Positions 35,730 through 44,763 of a DNA stretch of 63,782 nt are shown in pieces (the stretch's first letter is position 1; every line of letters begins with the position of its first letter). The notes under the pieces are model-generated. The model did not search any database. It was not told the DNA's origin and saw only the letters and a list, made by a program, of their open reading frames with translations. The translations under genes and the position numbers were made by a program. Source of the stretch: Planctomycetota bacterium (lineage in GTDB: Bacteria > Planctomycetota > JACOTG01 > JAJDCM01); contig JAJDCM010000011.1 in the NCBI GenBank assembly GCA_029260825.1, positions 1 through 63,782 of the forward strand. Direction: 5' to 3'.

Positions 35730-37013
35730 TCAGAGCCATAGCAACCGAAGGCCAGCCGTAACGACCAGATTCAAGAGCCCAAGAGGAAGCATGACTTTCC
35801 ACCCGAGGAACATGACCTGATCATAGCGAAACCGGGGTAGAGTCCAACGGACCCAGATAAACACCCAGCAGAAGAAAAGAACCTTCACGGAAAACGCCAG
35901 AAACTGAGCCACCGAGGCTACTACATTCGGAACGCTTCCGGAAAGATCGGTCGAAAGCACGATCGTAAGACCAAGCAGAGCCGTGATCGCCGGTCCAAAA
36001 CCAAGCAGAATCGCGAGGATGATTCCCTCCCGCTTTCTCTCGTCTTGCCATCTCACTTTGTTCCATCGATGGAATCGAAGGAGCAAGACGCCAAACCCAA
36101 GGGCCCCCACCGCGATGGCACCGAGTAGAACCACGAGCACCTGACTCGCGTTCTCGATCAAGGCGGACGTCGGCAGCCAGGGGATTTGCCACCCTCCGAA
36201 GAAGAGTGTCACGATCACCGCGGCCTGGATGGCCATGGCGACATACTCCCCCATGAAAAAGAGAGCGAACTTGGTCCCGGAGTACTCGGTATGGAATCCA
36301 ACAATTTCCGATTCCCCCTCCACCATGTCGAAGGGACTTCGGTTCGTTTCCGCAAAGGCGGCAAAGAGATACAACATGAAGCCCACGGGCTGGAGAAAAA
36401 CTCCCCACTTGGGAACGACTCCAAACAGAAGCTGGCCCTGAACCCGGCAGATCTCATTCAGATCAACGGTGCCAAAGATCAGCACGATTCCCATCACCGA
36501 GAGCCCGAGTGAGACCTCATAGCTGATCATCTGAGCGGTTCCACGAATCCCTCCAAGAAGAGGATACTTGGAACCCGACGCGTAGCCGGCAAGAACGACC
36601 CCGTACACCGCAAGAGATGAAAACGCGAAGATGAACAGGATGCCAAGGTCGGTGTCGACCGCTCGCAACGCGAAAGTCACGGAGCCAAGAGTGAGGTCAT
36701 CCGCAAACGGGATCACCGCATAGGTCAAGAGGGCCGCCGCCATCGAAAGCATCGGCGCCGCGATGTATAGACCCCGGTGAGCAAACGCAGGAATGAAATC
36801 TTCCTTCGTGACAAGCTTCACGACGTCGGCGAGATTGTGCACGAACCCGGCGAGCCTGAGGCCCAGTCCGGGAATGAACGCCCGGTTCGGTCCCACCCGA
36901 TCCTGAATGAACGCACAACCTTTGCGTTCGAACCAGATCATGATCGGAATGAGGGTCATGAAAAACCCGAGCGCACCCAGGGGCCGCAGGATCAGAACGA
37001 GGGCTTCGGTCAT
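35730..37013 (-). CDS. nuoH: NADH-quinone oxidoreductase subunit H, with an insertion
   Basis: A membrane subunit of 427 residues forming part of the quinone chamber. The signature loops M-I-W-F-E-R-K, RVGPNRAFIPG and AETNRSPFDMVEGESE are all present, as is W-V-R-W-T-L-P-R-F-R-Y-D-Q near the end. It is about 60-100 residues longer than common NuoH proteins. The extra length lies between about residues 285 and 370 and looks like two additional hydrophobic segments joined by a basic loop (RFHRWNKVRWQDERKREG). It overlaps nuoG by four bases. Confidence 0.95.
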   Translation of the reverse strand: MTEALVLILRPLGALGFFMTLIPIMIWFERKGCAFIQDRVGPNRAFIPGLGLRLAGFVHNLADVVKLVTKEDFIPAFAHRGLYIAAPMLSMAAALLTYAVIPFADDLTLGSVTFALRAVDTDLGILFIFAFSSLAVYGVVLAGYASGSKYPLLGGIRGTAQMISYEVSLGLSVMGIVLIFGTVDLNEICRVQGQLLFGVVPKWGVFLQPVGFMLYLFAAFAETNRSPFDMVEGESEIVGFHTEYSGTKFALFFMGEYVAMAIQAAVIVTLFFGGWQIPWLPTSALIENASQVLVVLLGAIAVGALGFGVLLLRFHRWNKVRWQDERKREGIILAILLGFGPAITALLGLTIVLSTDLSGSVPNVVASVAQFLAFSVKVLFFCWVFIWVRWTLPRFRYDQVMFLGWKVMLPLGLLNLVVTAGLRLLWL

Positions 37014-38659
37014 GCGTCACCCCCCGTCATCACCCCAACGCTACCCAGGTCTTCGTAAGTCAAACCGGAAAGAGCCGTGACTTCCTTCGTGAGTTCAACA
37101 AAGACCTTTGCCGGCTCGGTACTCTCAACCTTGCCCCCGAGCCCTTCGATCAACGCACCAAGGATTTCAAGATCGGGGCGCGCTCGACCGTAAGGTGCGG
37201 GACCCGGGTGAAGCCTCTGCACACGTCCCTTGGCATTGATCAGCGTACCTCCCTTTTCGATGAACGAAACGGACGGTAGCAGAACGTCGGAAAGGAGCGA
37301 GGTTCGGTTGTACTTCGTAGAAATCACGATCAATTTCTGCACTCCTTGCAGAGCCTGATCGATGGCCGGGTCGTCCGGTTTCTCATCCTTCAAGTGGTTC
37401 TGAAGGATGACCAGCACCTTGACCTTGCCGGATTTGCACCCATCAAGAACCTCGGAGACCTTCTTCCCCTTGCCAAGAAGAGCCGCGCCCTTCCCGTTGG
37501 GATGTTTCTCGGCGTGCATCAGGAATTCATCGGACTTGCCGCTTTCCCTCATGCTCTCGAGAGAAAAAAGGTCCGAACCGAGGACATCCTTCATCAAACG
37601 TCGGAAGAGGAACATCTCCTCCAGGGTGCAGTCGGGGGAGGCCAGTCCAGCAACGGTCTCGCCCGAATCCTTCGCGCCTTTGATCCACTGGATCGCCGCG
37701 TTCAGGGCTTCCTTCATGGTGGCTTGCCCCGGTTCCGCTTCGCTTGTTTCGCGAATTACCGGGGTATGAGCACGATCGTCATTGACGTCGGTCGGAGCGA
37801 GGCGCCCTTCATCACACATCCAGAATCCGTTGACATCGTGATTCTCCCGGGGCACCAGGCGATAGGCTTTCCCATTATTGAAGTTCACCACTTCATGATG
37901 GTAGTAGTCCACTCGAACATTGCACCCGGTGGCGCATTTGGGACAGACCGTATCCACGCCCCGGAGGAACCAGGCTCGAGCCTGAAATCGGAAATTCCTG
38001 GATGTCAGCGCTCCCACCGGACAGATGTCGACGATGTTTTCGGAGTAGTTGTTTTCTACATCATGACCGGGAAATGTGGTGAGCTCGGAATGATCCCCTC
38101 GATGAATCACGCAGAGTTCCGAAGTCCCGGTAACCTCATCGAGGAAACGCACACATCGGGTACACAGGATGCAGCGCTCTTGATCGAGCATCACCCGCGG
38201 CCCCACCGGAATAACTTTTCGTTTTTCGACCTTGCTCACATCGAGCCGACTCTTCTGTTGATCGTGCTCCATGTAGTACGTCTGGAGCTTGCACTCTCCG
38301 GCTTGATCGCAGATGGGGCAATCCAGAGGGTGATTCACCAGAAGAAACTCAAGGACGTCCGCCCGGCGCTTCTTGACAAGATCGCTCTGGGTCAAAACCA
38401 CCATGTCCTGAGCAACCGGCGTATTGCAAGCGATCTGGAGCGGGTTTCCCCGGGCTCCGACCAGCTCCACGATGCAGATTCGACAGTTCCCGGCCACCGA
38501 GAGGCCGGGATGGTAGCAGTAGTGAGGGATATCAACATCGAGCTTTGACGCAGCCTCGATCACCGTCATCCCAAGGGGTGCGGTGACCTCCTGACCGTCA
38601 ATGGTCAAGGTGACCATCTTGGGATCCTGCGCGGTCTCTTTGTCTTTTAACTCTGCCAT
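37010..38659 (-). CDS. nuoG: NADH-quinone oxidoreductase subunit G, short form
   Basis: An Fe-S subunit of 549 residues in the peripheral arm. The N-terminal 2Fe-2S domain (HYCYHPGLSVAGNCRIC) is followed by the His/Cys motif HPLDCPICDQAGEC for cluster N5, the CILCTRCVRFLDE motif, and C-P-K-C-A-T-G-C-N-V with a later MCDEGR Cys that could hold cluster N7. The molybdopterin-like C-terminal domain is cut down to about 250 residues, giving a protein much shorter than the roughly 900 residues of E. coli. Such short forms are known in other phyla. It starts 21 bases after the nuoEF stop. Confidence 0.94.
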   Translation of the reverse strand: MAELKDKETAQDPKMVTLTIDGQEVTAPLGMTVIEAASKLDVDIPHYCYHPGLSVAGNCRICIVELVGARGNPLQIACNTPVAQDMVVLTQSDLVKKRRADVLEFLLVNHPLDCPICDQAGECKLQTYYMEHDQQKSRLDVSKVEKRKVIPVGPRVMLDQERCILCTRCVRFLDEVTGTSELCVIHRGDHSELTTFPGHDVENNYSENIVDICPVGALTSRNFRFQARAWFLRGVDTVCPKCATGCNVRVDYYHHEVVNFNNGKAYRLVPRENHDVNGFWMCDEGRLAPTDVNDDRAHTPVIRETSEAEPGQATMKEALNAAIQWIKGAKDSGETVAGLASPDCTLEEMFLFRRLMKDVLGSDLFSLESMRESGKSDEFLMHAEKHPNGKGAALLGKGKKVSEVLDGCKSGKVKVLVILQNHLKDEKPDDPAIDQALQGVQKLIVISTKYNRTSLLSDVLLPSVSFIEKGGTLINAKGRVQRLHPGPAPYGRARPDLEILGALIEGLGGKVESTEPAKVFVELTKEVTALSGLTYEDLGSVGVMTGGDA

Positions 38660-38680
38660 GATTTCTTCAAGGTTCGTTTC

Positions 38681-40540
38681 TTATGGGTTCGCTTCGCCTG
38701 GGTCTTTTCCCGCCTCGACACCACTGGCATTTCGACCTGCGGCTTCGAACTCGGGCAAGAACTTCTTGTAGTAGCTTTCCACCGGCATCGCAAGACCATC
38801 CGCGAGAGGACAAATTGTCGCCCCTCTCATGTTCTTGGCCGTCCGAAGCACAAGGTCTACGTCTTCCTGGTCACCGTCTCCCGAAACGATCTTCGTCAGG
38901 ATGCGGTTGATCCAGCCCGTCCCCTCCCGGCAAGGGGAACACTGCCCACAAGATTCGTGGGAGTAGAACTGAGCAAGGTTCCTGAGTGCATCGACCATGT
39001 TGGTGTTCTGGTCGATGATGATCGCTCCTCCGGAACCGAGGAACGTTCCCTTTTCATTGAGCGATTCGTAATCGAGGCAAGCATCCTGACATTCTTCCGC
39101 AGTCAGGATGGGCACGGACGAGCCACCAGGAATCACCGCTTTTAGCTCGGACCCCGGAAGCAGGCCGCCGCACTCCTTCTCGATCATGTCCATGAGGGGA
39201 TAGCCGAGAGGGACCTCGAAGACACCAGGTCTTTTGACCGGGCCCGAAACGCTGAACAGTTTCGTTCCAGGACTCTTCTCCGTTCCCAGCCCCTGGTATG
39301 CACCCGCGCCCTTTTTCAGGATAAAGGGAAGGGCAGCCATGGTTTCAACATTGTTGACAATCGTGGGACAGGCATAGAGGCCAACAACCGCCGGGAACGG
39401 TGGCTTCAACCTCGGGAATCCCTTCTTTCCTTCCAGGGATTCGATCAAAGCCGTTTCTTCCCCGCAGATGTAAGCACCGGCTCCTCGGAATGTGATGATT
39501 TCCAGATCGACCTTGGAGCCGGCAATCCCCTTCCCGAGATAGCCTCTGGCCTTTGCCTCTTCGATCGCCTTCTCGAAGATCTTGATCTGGGGGCCAAACT
39601 CCCCCCGAAAATAGATGAAGGCGGTGGTGCAACCGATCGCGTAGGACGCGATGGCAATCCCTTCGATGACACGATGAGGGTCAAGCTCCAGGAGGACTCG
39701 ATCCTTGAAGGTTCCCGGTTCGCTTTCGTCGGCGTTGACGCAGAGGTAAATTGGTTTGCCAAGGTTCTTGGGAACAAAACTCCATTTGACGCCGGTGGGG
39801 AACCCTGCCCCGCCACGGCCCCGAAGTCCAGAAGCCTTGACCTCCTCGATCACTCCGTCCGCGGGAAGATCCAGGGCTTTTTTGAGAGCCTGATATCCAC
39901 CGGACTTCTCATACACTTCGATCTTGTGGCTATCCTTCAGATCGAAGTTCGCCGTCACCGGGCGCTCTTTCTCGCCCCCCTGCTGCCCGTCACCGAAATA
40001 CAGCTTTGCCGGAGCAGGTGCGACCTCACCCTTCGTACGAATCTCATCGATGAAGCCATCAAGCTTCTCCCTGGTGAGATTCTCGTGATAGTCGTCGTTG
40101 ATCTGCATCATCGGCGCGGCGCCGCACCCGGCAAGGCCTACCACCGGCAGGATCTCGAAGAGGCCGTCTTTTGTGACCTCCCCGACATCAATCCCGAGCT
40201 TTTCTTTCAGGTAGTCGATCACCCATCCGGACCCACCCATCTCGCAGGAAAGAGTTCGACAAACCTGGAAGAGGAACTTGCCTCCCTGGCGGCGCTTGAA
40301 CATGGTGTAGAAGGTCAAGACTTCCAGAACGTGCGGAGGCGCAATGCCAATCTTGTCGGCAACGTAGAGGACGGCTTCGTCGGAAACAAAGCCTTTCTCG
40401 CCCTGGACGATCCACAGCAATGGGAGCAAGGCGGAACGCCGATCCGGAAACCGGGAAAGGGCTACCTCGACCTTCTTCTCGCTCTCTTTGGAAAGCTGAA
40501 ACTTCGTCAAAGGAGCGCTCTTTGTCTGCTGTGAGCTCAT
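38681..40540 (-). CDS. nuoEF: NADH-quinone oxidoreductase fused subunits E and F
   Basis: A single frame of 619 residues joins NuoE (about 1-170) and NuoF (about 200-600). The NuoF part has the FMN/NADH motif GLRGRGGAGFPTGVKW, NADESEPGTFKDR and the N3 cluster ligands C-G-Q-C-S-P-C plus the later Cys of ATICPLAD. In the NuoE part, Cys94 and Cys99 (CRTLSC) are present, but where the family has C-L-G-x-C this protein has G-L-A-G-C (135-139), so one N1a ligand is missing. The linker is Lys/Glu-rich. The gene overlaps nuoCD by four bases. NADH oxidation should be intact because it depends on the NuoF part. Confidence 0.94.
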   Translation of the reverse strand: MSSQQTKSAPLTKFQLSKESEKKVEVALSRFPDRRSALLPLLWIVQGEKGFVSDEAVLYVADKIGIAPPHVLEVLTFYTMFKRRQGGKFLFQVCRTLSCEMGGSGWVIDYLKEKLGIDVGEVTKDGLFEILPVVGLAGCGAAPMMQINDDYHENLTREKLDGFIDEIRTKGEVAPAPAKLYFGDGQQGGEKERPVTANFDLKDSHKIEVYEKSGGYQALKKALDLPADGVIEEVKASGLRGRGGAGFPTGVKWSFVPKNLGKPIYLCVNADESEPGTFKDRVLLELDPHRVIEGIAIASYAIGCTTAFIYFRGEFGPQIKIFEKAIEEAKARGYLGKGIAGSKVDLEIITFRGAGAYICGEETALIESLEGKKGFPRLKPPFPAVVGLYACPTIVNNVETMAALPFILKKGAGAYQGLGTEKSPGTKLFSVSGPVKRPGVFEVPLGYPLMDMIEKECGGLLPGSELKAVIPGGSSVPILTAEECQDACLDYESLNEKGTFLGSGGAIIIDQNTNMVDALRNLAQFYSHESCGQCSPCREGTGWINRILTKIVSGDGDQEDVDLVLRTAKNMRGATICPLADGLAMPVESYYKKFLPEFEAAGRNASGVEAGKDPGEANP

Positions 40541-42267
40541 CGATCCAACTCCCCGGCGATGATGTTCAGACTGCTCAGAGTCGCCACCATGTCAGCAATC
40601 ATTCCTCCTTCGACAAGAGCCGGAAGAGCCGAATAGAGAAGGAAGCAAGGTGGCCTGACCTTCACCCGGTACGGCCGCCCCTCCCCGTCGGACATCACAT
40701 AAAATCCAAGCTCTCCGTTGGCGGCCTCTGTGAAGTCGTATCGCTCGCCGACCGGTGGCTTGATGCCGTCGTAGACGAGAACGAAATGATTCATCAGCCC
40801 TTCGATCGAGCCGTACACTTCATCTTTCTTGGGGAGAACAATGGAAGGATCTTCAATGTTGATGGGACCGTCGGGTAGGACTTTGAGGGCCTGATCGATG
40901 ATGCGAAGACTCTGAAGACATTCCTCAAGACGCACCATGATGCGATCGTGAGTGTCTCCGTTTGCCCCGAGCACGATATCGAAATCAAACTCCTCATACC
41001 CGTAGTAAGGATCGTCCTTGCGAAGGTCGACGTTGACGCCGGAGGCTCGAAGACACGGACCGGTAAAGCCCCAGTTCAACGCATCCTCGCCGGAAATCCT
41101 TCCCACGCCCACGGTGCGATCGGCAAAAATCTGGTTCTTGGCGATCAGCCCTCGAACATCATCCACCGCCTTGGGCACGTCCGCCAGAACGGCTTTCAGG
41201 TCTTCAACGAAGCCATCCTGAAGATCGTGACAAAGCCCTCCGATTCGCACGAAAGTGTTCGTGAGGCGATGACCGGTAAGGCCTTCGATCACCTCGTAAA
41301 TCTTCTCTCGCACATTGAAGAGGTACCAGAAGTTGGTGAGCGCTCCGATGTCGACCAGACACGCACCGCAGCACACAAAATGGTCCATGATGCGAGATAC
41401 TTCGGAAAGGATGACTCGAATGATTCGAGTACGATCCGGGATTTCAACTCCAAGGAGGCTTTCCACCGTCTTGCAGTACCCGACATTATTCATGAGTGCC
41501 GAACAGTAGTTCAACCGGTCGGTGTACGAAACAACCTGAGTGTAGGTGCTTCGCTCGACGGACTTCTCGAATCCTCGGTGCAAATAGCCGGCTTCGTGAA
41601 CCGCCTTCACGACGGTTTCACCGTCGAGGCGACAGAGGATGCGAAAGGTGCCGTGGGTTGCCGGATGGGATGGCCCGATATTCATCGGGACCATTTCGGA
41701 CAGATGATCGTCGTCATCCGGCGCCTCACCAAGCTCGTCCATCATGTCATCGAGCTCGAGAAGCCATTGCCCTTGCTTTGCCGGATAATCCTTCCGAAGA
41801 GCGTGGCCGACGAAATCCTTGTGAGTCAGGACTCGCTTCAGATTCGGGTGCCCCTCGAACTTGATTCCCATCAAGTCAAAGGCCTCCCGCTCCATCCAAT
41901 CAGCCGCCGAGTAGAGATCGATCACCGAGGAGACGACCGGGTCCAGCTCGGAAACAGGGACTTTCACCCGCAACCGCTGCGAGGTCTTCGAGGAATACAG
42001 GTGATACACGACCCGGAACCGCTCTTTCGATGAGCCTCGAACTCCCCCGTCCTTCCCATCCTTGGGGAACTCCAGGAGATCGATTCCGGCGAGATCCATC
42101 AGCACGTCGAGGTCGAAAAGGGGATCATTCTTCAATCGGGTGAAGAGGGCATGGAGGGACTCACGAGACACCGTAACGGTCTCTTCATGACCTTCGCCCC
42201 GGTAGTCGAGGAGATCATTCCCCAACCACTCTTTCAAAACTGTTTCAACCTGGACTGCTGCGTTCAC
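40537..42267 (-). CDS. nuoCD: NADH-quinone oxidoreductase fused subunits C and D
   Basis: A fusion of 576 residues. The NuoC part (about 1-190) has the ADWMEREAFDLMGIKFEGHP segment and the NuoD part begins with PMNIGPSHPATHG, continuing with LHRGFEKSVE and ending in R-P-P-C-F-L-L-Y-S-A-L-P. Fused CD subunits also occur in E. coli. NuoD forms the quinone site together with NuoB, whose gene is not found here. It follows nuoA after a 44-base gap with no room for another gene. Confidence 0.95.
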   Translation of the reverse strand: MNAAVQVETVLKEWLGNDLLDYRGEGHEETVTVSRESLHALFTRLKNDPLFDLDVLMDLAGIDLLEFPKDGKDGGVRGSSKERFRVVYHLYSSKTSQRLRVKVPVSELDPVVSSVIDLYSAADWMEREAFDLMGIKFEGHPNLKRVLTHKDFVGHALRKDYPAKQGQWLLELDDMMDELGEAPDDDDHLSEMVPMNIGPSHPATHGTFRILCRLDGETVVKAVHEAGYLHRGFEKSVERSTYTQVVSYTDRLNYCSALMNNVGYCKTVESLLGVEIPDRTRIIRVILSEVSRIMDHFVCCGACLVDIGALTNFWYLFNVREKIYEVIEGLTGHRLTNTFVRIGGLCHDLQDGFVEDLKAVLADVPKAVDDVRGLIAKNQIFADRTVGVGRISGEDALNWGFTGPCLRASGVNVDLRKDDPYYGYEEFDFDIVLGANGDTHDRIMVRLEECLQSLRIIDQALKVLPDGPINIEDPSIVLPKKDEVYGSIEGLMNHFVLVYDGIKPPVGERYDFTEAANGELGFYVMSDGEGRPYRVKVRPPCFLLYSALPALVEGGMIADMVATLSSLNIIAGELDR

Positions 42268-42311
42268 GATTTGAATCCGAGTCTTCTCGCAATGCGCCCT
42301 TGAACGGGTAA

Positions 42312-42671
42312 CTAATCCCAGTCAAGTGCGCCTTTGCGTATGACGTACATCAACCCGAGAAAAAGAACTCCCACGAAGACCAACATCTCCAGGAAACCTC
42401 GGACCGCCAGTTCGTCATAGACGACGGCCCATGGAAAGATGAAGGCGACTTCAAGGTCGAACAAAATGAACAGCACCGCGACGAGATAGAACTTCACCGA
42501 GAAGCGGCTCTTCGTATCCTGCACGGGAAGCAAGCCACATTCATAGGGAGTCTGTCGCTCACTGCTCGCGCGGCGCGCACCCAGAAGCCTCGGCACAAGA
42601 ACAAACACCGCGGGAACCGCCACCGCGAGCAAAACCACGATGGCCAACGAAACTGGAGCGTTGCTGATCAT
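42312..42671 (-). CDS. nuoA: NADH-quinone oxidoreductase subunit A
   Basis: A three-helix membrane subunit of 119 residues. P-Y-E-C-G followed by RFSVKFYLVAVLFILFDLEVAF is the family signature, including the Cys loop near the quinone site and the acidic F-D-L-E-V-A-F helix. It is the first gene of the operon. In most bacteria nuoB comes next, but here nuoCD does. Confidence 0.95.
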   Translation of the reverse strand: MISNAPVSLAIVVLLAVAVPAVFVLVPRLLGARRASSERQTPYECGLLPVQDTKSRFSVKFYLVAVLFILFDLEVAFIFPWAVVYDELAVRGFLEMLVFVGVLFLGLMYVIRKGALDWD

Positions 42672-42783
42672 GAATCTCGGTTTGCGAATCGAGGAACTGC
42701 CCTGCTAAAGAAGGCACTCCCAACACGTTAAATCTTTGAATTAGAAGAGCTTAAAGATACCCATCTACGAAATCGTTTTCGGC

Positions 42784-42811
42784 AGTATAGGAAGACAAAA
42801 AGGAAAGTCAA
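42784..42811 (-). promoter_or_regulatory. Sigma70-type promoter of the nuo operon
   Basis: On the minus strand TTGACT (42811-42806) and TATACT (42789-42784) are spaced by 16 bases. The predicted start of transcription is near 42777, leaving a leader of about 105 bases before nuoA. Confidence 0.8.
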
Positions 42812-42876
42812 ACTCGAGTCGCGATGGGCTTTTTGCCCGCCTCACCCGGGCCGGAACACCCACCGGGCTCAGCCGT

Positions 42877-43386
42877 TCAAAAGGACGAGCTCAGAAAGCG
42901 AATGACCTTCCCCGGATCATCAATTTCCAGGAGCTGTTCCTTCACTCCTTCGGTATTGAAAAGCTCCGCTAGCCTTTTCAAGATACGCAGATAGGTCTTG
43001 TCTTCGTAGGGCGGCGTCACGATCGGACAGAAGATAAACACAGGCTCATCGTCCACCGCATCAAAAGCGACGCCTTCCCGATAGACCGCAAACCCCATGA
43101 CAAGCTCCTTTGCCTGCATGGTCCGGATGTGGGGAATCGCAACCCCCTCACCGATTCCGGTGGTTGCTTTTCGTTCCCGAAACAGCAGGTCTTGAAAGAG
43201 CTTCTTCTTGTTGCCGATCCGACCCGACCCGGTCAGCAATTCGGCCAAAGCCTTGAGGGCAGATTCCTTACTGGCCCACATCCGTTTTTCCGGTGAGGCC
43301 TCCGGATCGAGATCAGGAATCTCGAACTGAAGGTTCAGGTCGATCAGGTCCTCTCGAAGAAACCGGGTCAGCTTCATTGGATGCAA
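42877..43386 (-). CDS. PTS EIIA(Ntr)-like protein (PtsN type)
   Basis: A protein of 169 residues. The phosphorylatable His is visible in G-I-G-E-G-V-A-I-P-H-I-R-T, and the fold matches fructose/nitrogen-type EIIA domains (about 140 residues) after a short N-terminal segment. No EIIB or EIIC is near, so a regulatory role, as for PtsN, is more likely than sugar transport. It lies upstream of the nuo promoter on the same strand. The start may be the ATG at 43386 or 43377. Confidence 0.82.
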   Translation of the reverse strand: MHPMKLTRFLREDLIDLNLQFEIPDLDPEASPEKRMWASKESALKALAELLTGSGRIGNKKKLFQDLLFRERKATTGIGEGVAIPHIRTMQAKELVMGFAVYREGVAFDAVDDEPVFIFCPIVTPPYEDKTYLRILKRLAELFNTEGVKEQLLEIDDPGKVIRFLSSSF

Positions 43387-43568
43387 ACTCTGAGCAGGGG
43401 CACAACGGCAAGGAAAGCCGAAAGGTTAGCAAAGGCGACAGTGGATCTCGCCGCTTTCTTCTCGACGAGCAAAAACTAGGCAAAACGCGAACGGGTCGAT
43501 CCCCTAAGAGCAAACGCAAGAGGGGTTTACTCGCTCGAGAAGATCGAGGCGCCCGGGCGAAATCCGGA

Positions 43569-44555
43569 TCAACACTGACGAACGAAAGCCTCGCTTTGGA
43601 GGCCAATCGGGGACAAATGGGGCCCGATATCCTTCAAGAACCGATGGGCATCCCCGTAATACCCTGCGGTGGGGTGAATCCCGGGGATCAGCTTGCGCCA
43701 GTGTCGGTTGAAAGCCACCATGAAGGCCTCTCTCATGTATTTGGAAACCATGGAGCCAAGAGCGATCGGGAGCTCCCTGTCCTCGCCTCCCATGATGAAG
43801 TCGACCGTTGCTCGGCCCCTCTGGGTGTCCAGAACGTAGGCGGAGTGCCTGTCCTGCTCTTTCTTGACCTCGATGGATGCAAGCGGAAAGGAGGCCGAAA
43901 GGAGATCGCCGTAAAACTTTCGCGCTCCTTGCTTGTCCAGGACCCAGCGCGCTCCTCCAGGCTTTTGAGCTCCCCAACCATCCCAGGCCCTGAGGATCAG
44001 CTCCAAAGCGAGGTTGAAGAGGACGTTTGCCTTGTTGCCCGCATCCGCCACGTTTCCATTGAACGCAGGCTCGGACAGGATTCGGCAGCTCAGCCGGACC
44101 CGAATCCCTCGCTCCTTCAGAAACTTCGCGAGTTTTTCCGCCGCCAGGGACACCCGATCGAAGTCCTCACCGAGGGGAAGCTCCGGGCCTGGAGCTTCAT
44201 ACCAGGGAAGCCCTGCAGGCCAGCTTTCGCCGAGAAGAGCGACCAGTTCCTCGAGGGTCCTTGGAATCGTCCCGGTTGAAGCCCCGACGAACGCGAGGAC
44301 CGAATCCTCGAGGGACTCGATCTTCCGGCCCTTCGAGTAAAGGCGCTTCGAGTCGGCAACGAGGAGCGGTTTTCGGCCGGAGGAAGAGGAGAGATCTCGA
44401 TCTTTCTTCACCCATTTCACCTGGGGCGAAAGGAGCTGGGCAAGGCTTCGTCCGCCGGCACGCTCATCATCGATCTCAAAGGTTGAGCTCCCAACGACAA
44501 GCGGTCCAAGAAGCGGACCGTACCCGGCTTCGTCGATGCCACAAACAATGGACAT
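43569..44555 (-). CDS. RNase HII/HIII-like protein, long form
   Basis: A protein of 328 residues starting with G-I-D-E-A-G-Y-G-P-L-L-G-P-L-V-V, which corresponds to the catalytic DEAGRG-PLAGP motif of type 2 RNases H with Tyr in place of Arg. A second motif is V-A-D-S-K-R-L-Y, and a later Asp lies in VLDKQGARKFY. It is more than 100 residues longer than E. coli RNase HII. The Arg-to-Tyr change affects the G-R-G loop that recognises the RNA-DNA junction, so specificity may differ. It is divergent from the following membrane protein gene. Confidence 0.72.
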   Translation of the reverse strand: MSIVCGIDEAGYGPLLGPLVVGSSTFEIDDERAGGRSLAQLLSPQVKWVKKDRDLSSSSGRKPLLVADSKRLYSKGRKIESLEDSVLAFVGASTGTIPRTLEELVALLGESWPAGLPWYEAPGPELPLGEDFDRVSLAAEKLAKFLKERGIRVRLSCRILSEPAFNGNVADAGNKANVLFNLALELILRAWDGWGAQKPGGARWVLDKQGARKFYGDLLSASFPLASIEVKKEQDRHSAYVLDTQRGRATVDFIMGGEDRELPIALGSMVSKYMREAFMVAFNRHWRKLIPGIHPTAGYYGDAHRFLKDIGPHLSPIGLQSEAFVRQC

Positions 44556-44652
44556 GCTTCCCTCCCACGAGAACCGTCCTGAAAATACTGAATGGGCGCC
44601 CCCCGCCGGCGAATAGTCGTTCTAGACCCCATGGGACACTCTTCTGGTCACG

Positions 44653-44680
44653 TTGACTCGGATCTTCGGTTTGCTATGAT
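44653..44680 (+). promoter_or_regulatory. Sigma70-type promoter of the membrane protein gene
   Basis: TTGACT (44653-44658) and TATGAT (44675-44680) are 16 bases apart, with the predicted transcription start near 44687 and the ATG at 44764. Confidence 0.75.
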
Positions 44681-44763
44681 GAACCCTCTCTCCGAGCCTT
44701 TTTCAGCTGCCCCGGTTCGTTCAAGAGACCGCAAACGATCCCCCAAGGAAAGGAAAAAACTCG

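Noticed and set aside
37346..38548. A 400-codon open frame antisense to nuoG
   Set aside because: It lies wholly inside a well-supported complex I gene and has no domain of its own.
40948..42033. A 361-codon open frame antisense to nuoCD
   Set aside because: Same reason: it mirrors a conserved gene and has no ribosome-binding site.
42268..42311. A tiny or degraded nuoB between nuoCD and nuoA
   Set aside because: Only 44 bases are present, with no Cys motif in any frame.
42672..42783. A riboswitch in the nuo leader
   Set aside because: No recognisable conserved core or large stem structure; only an ordinary leader of about 105 bases.
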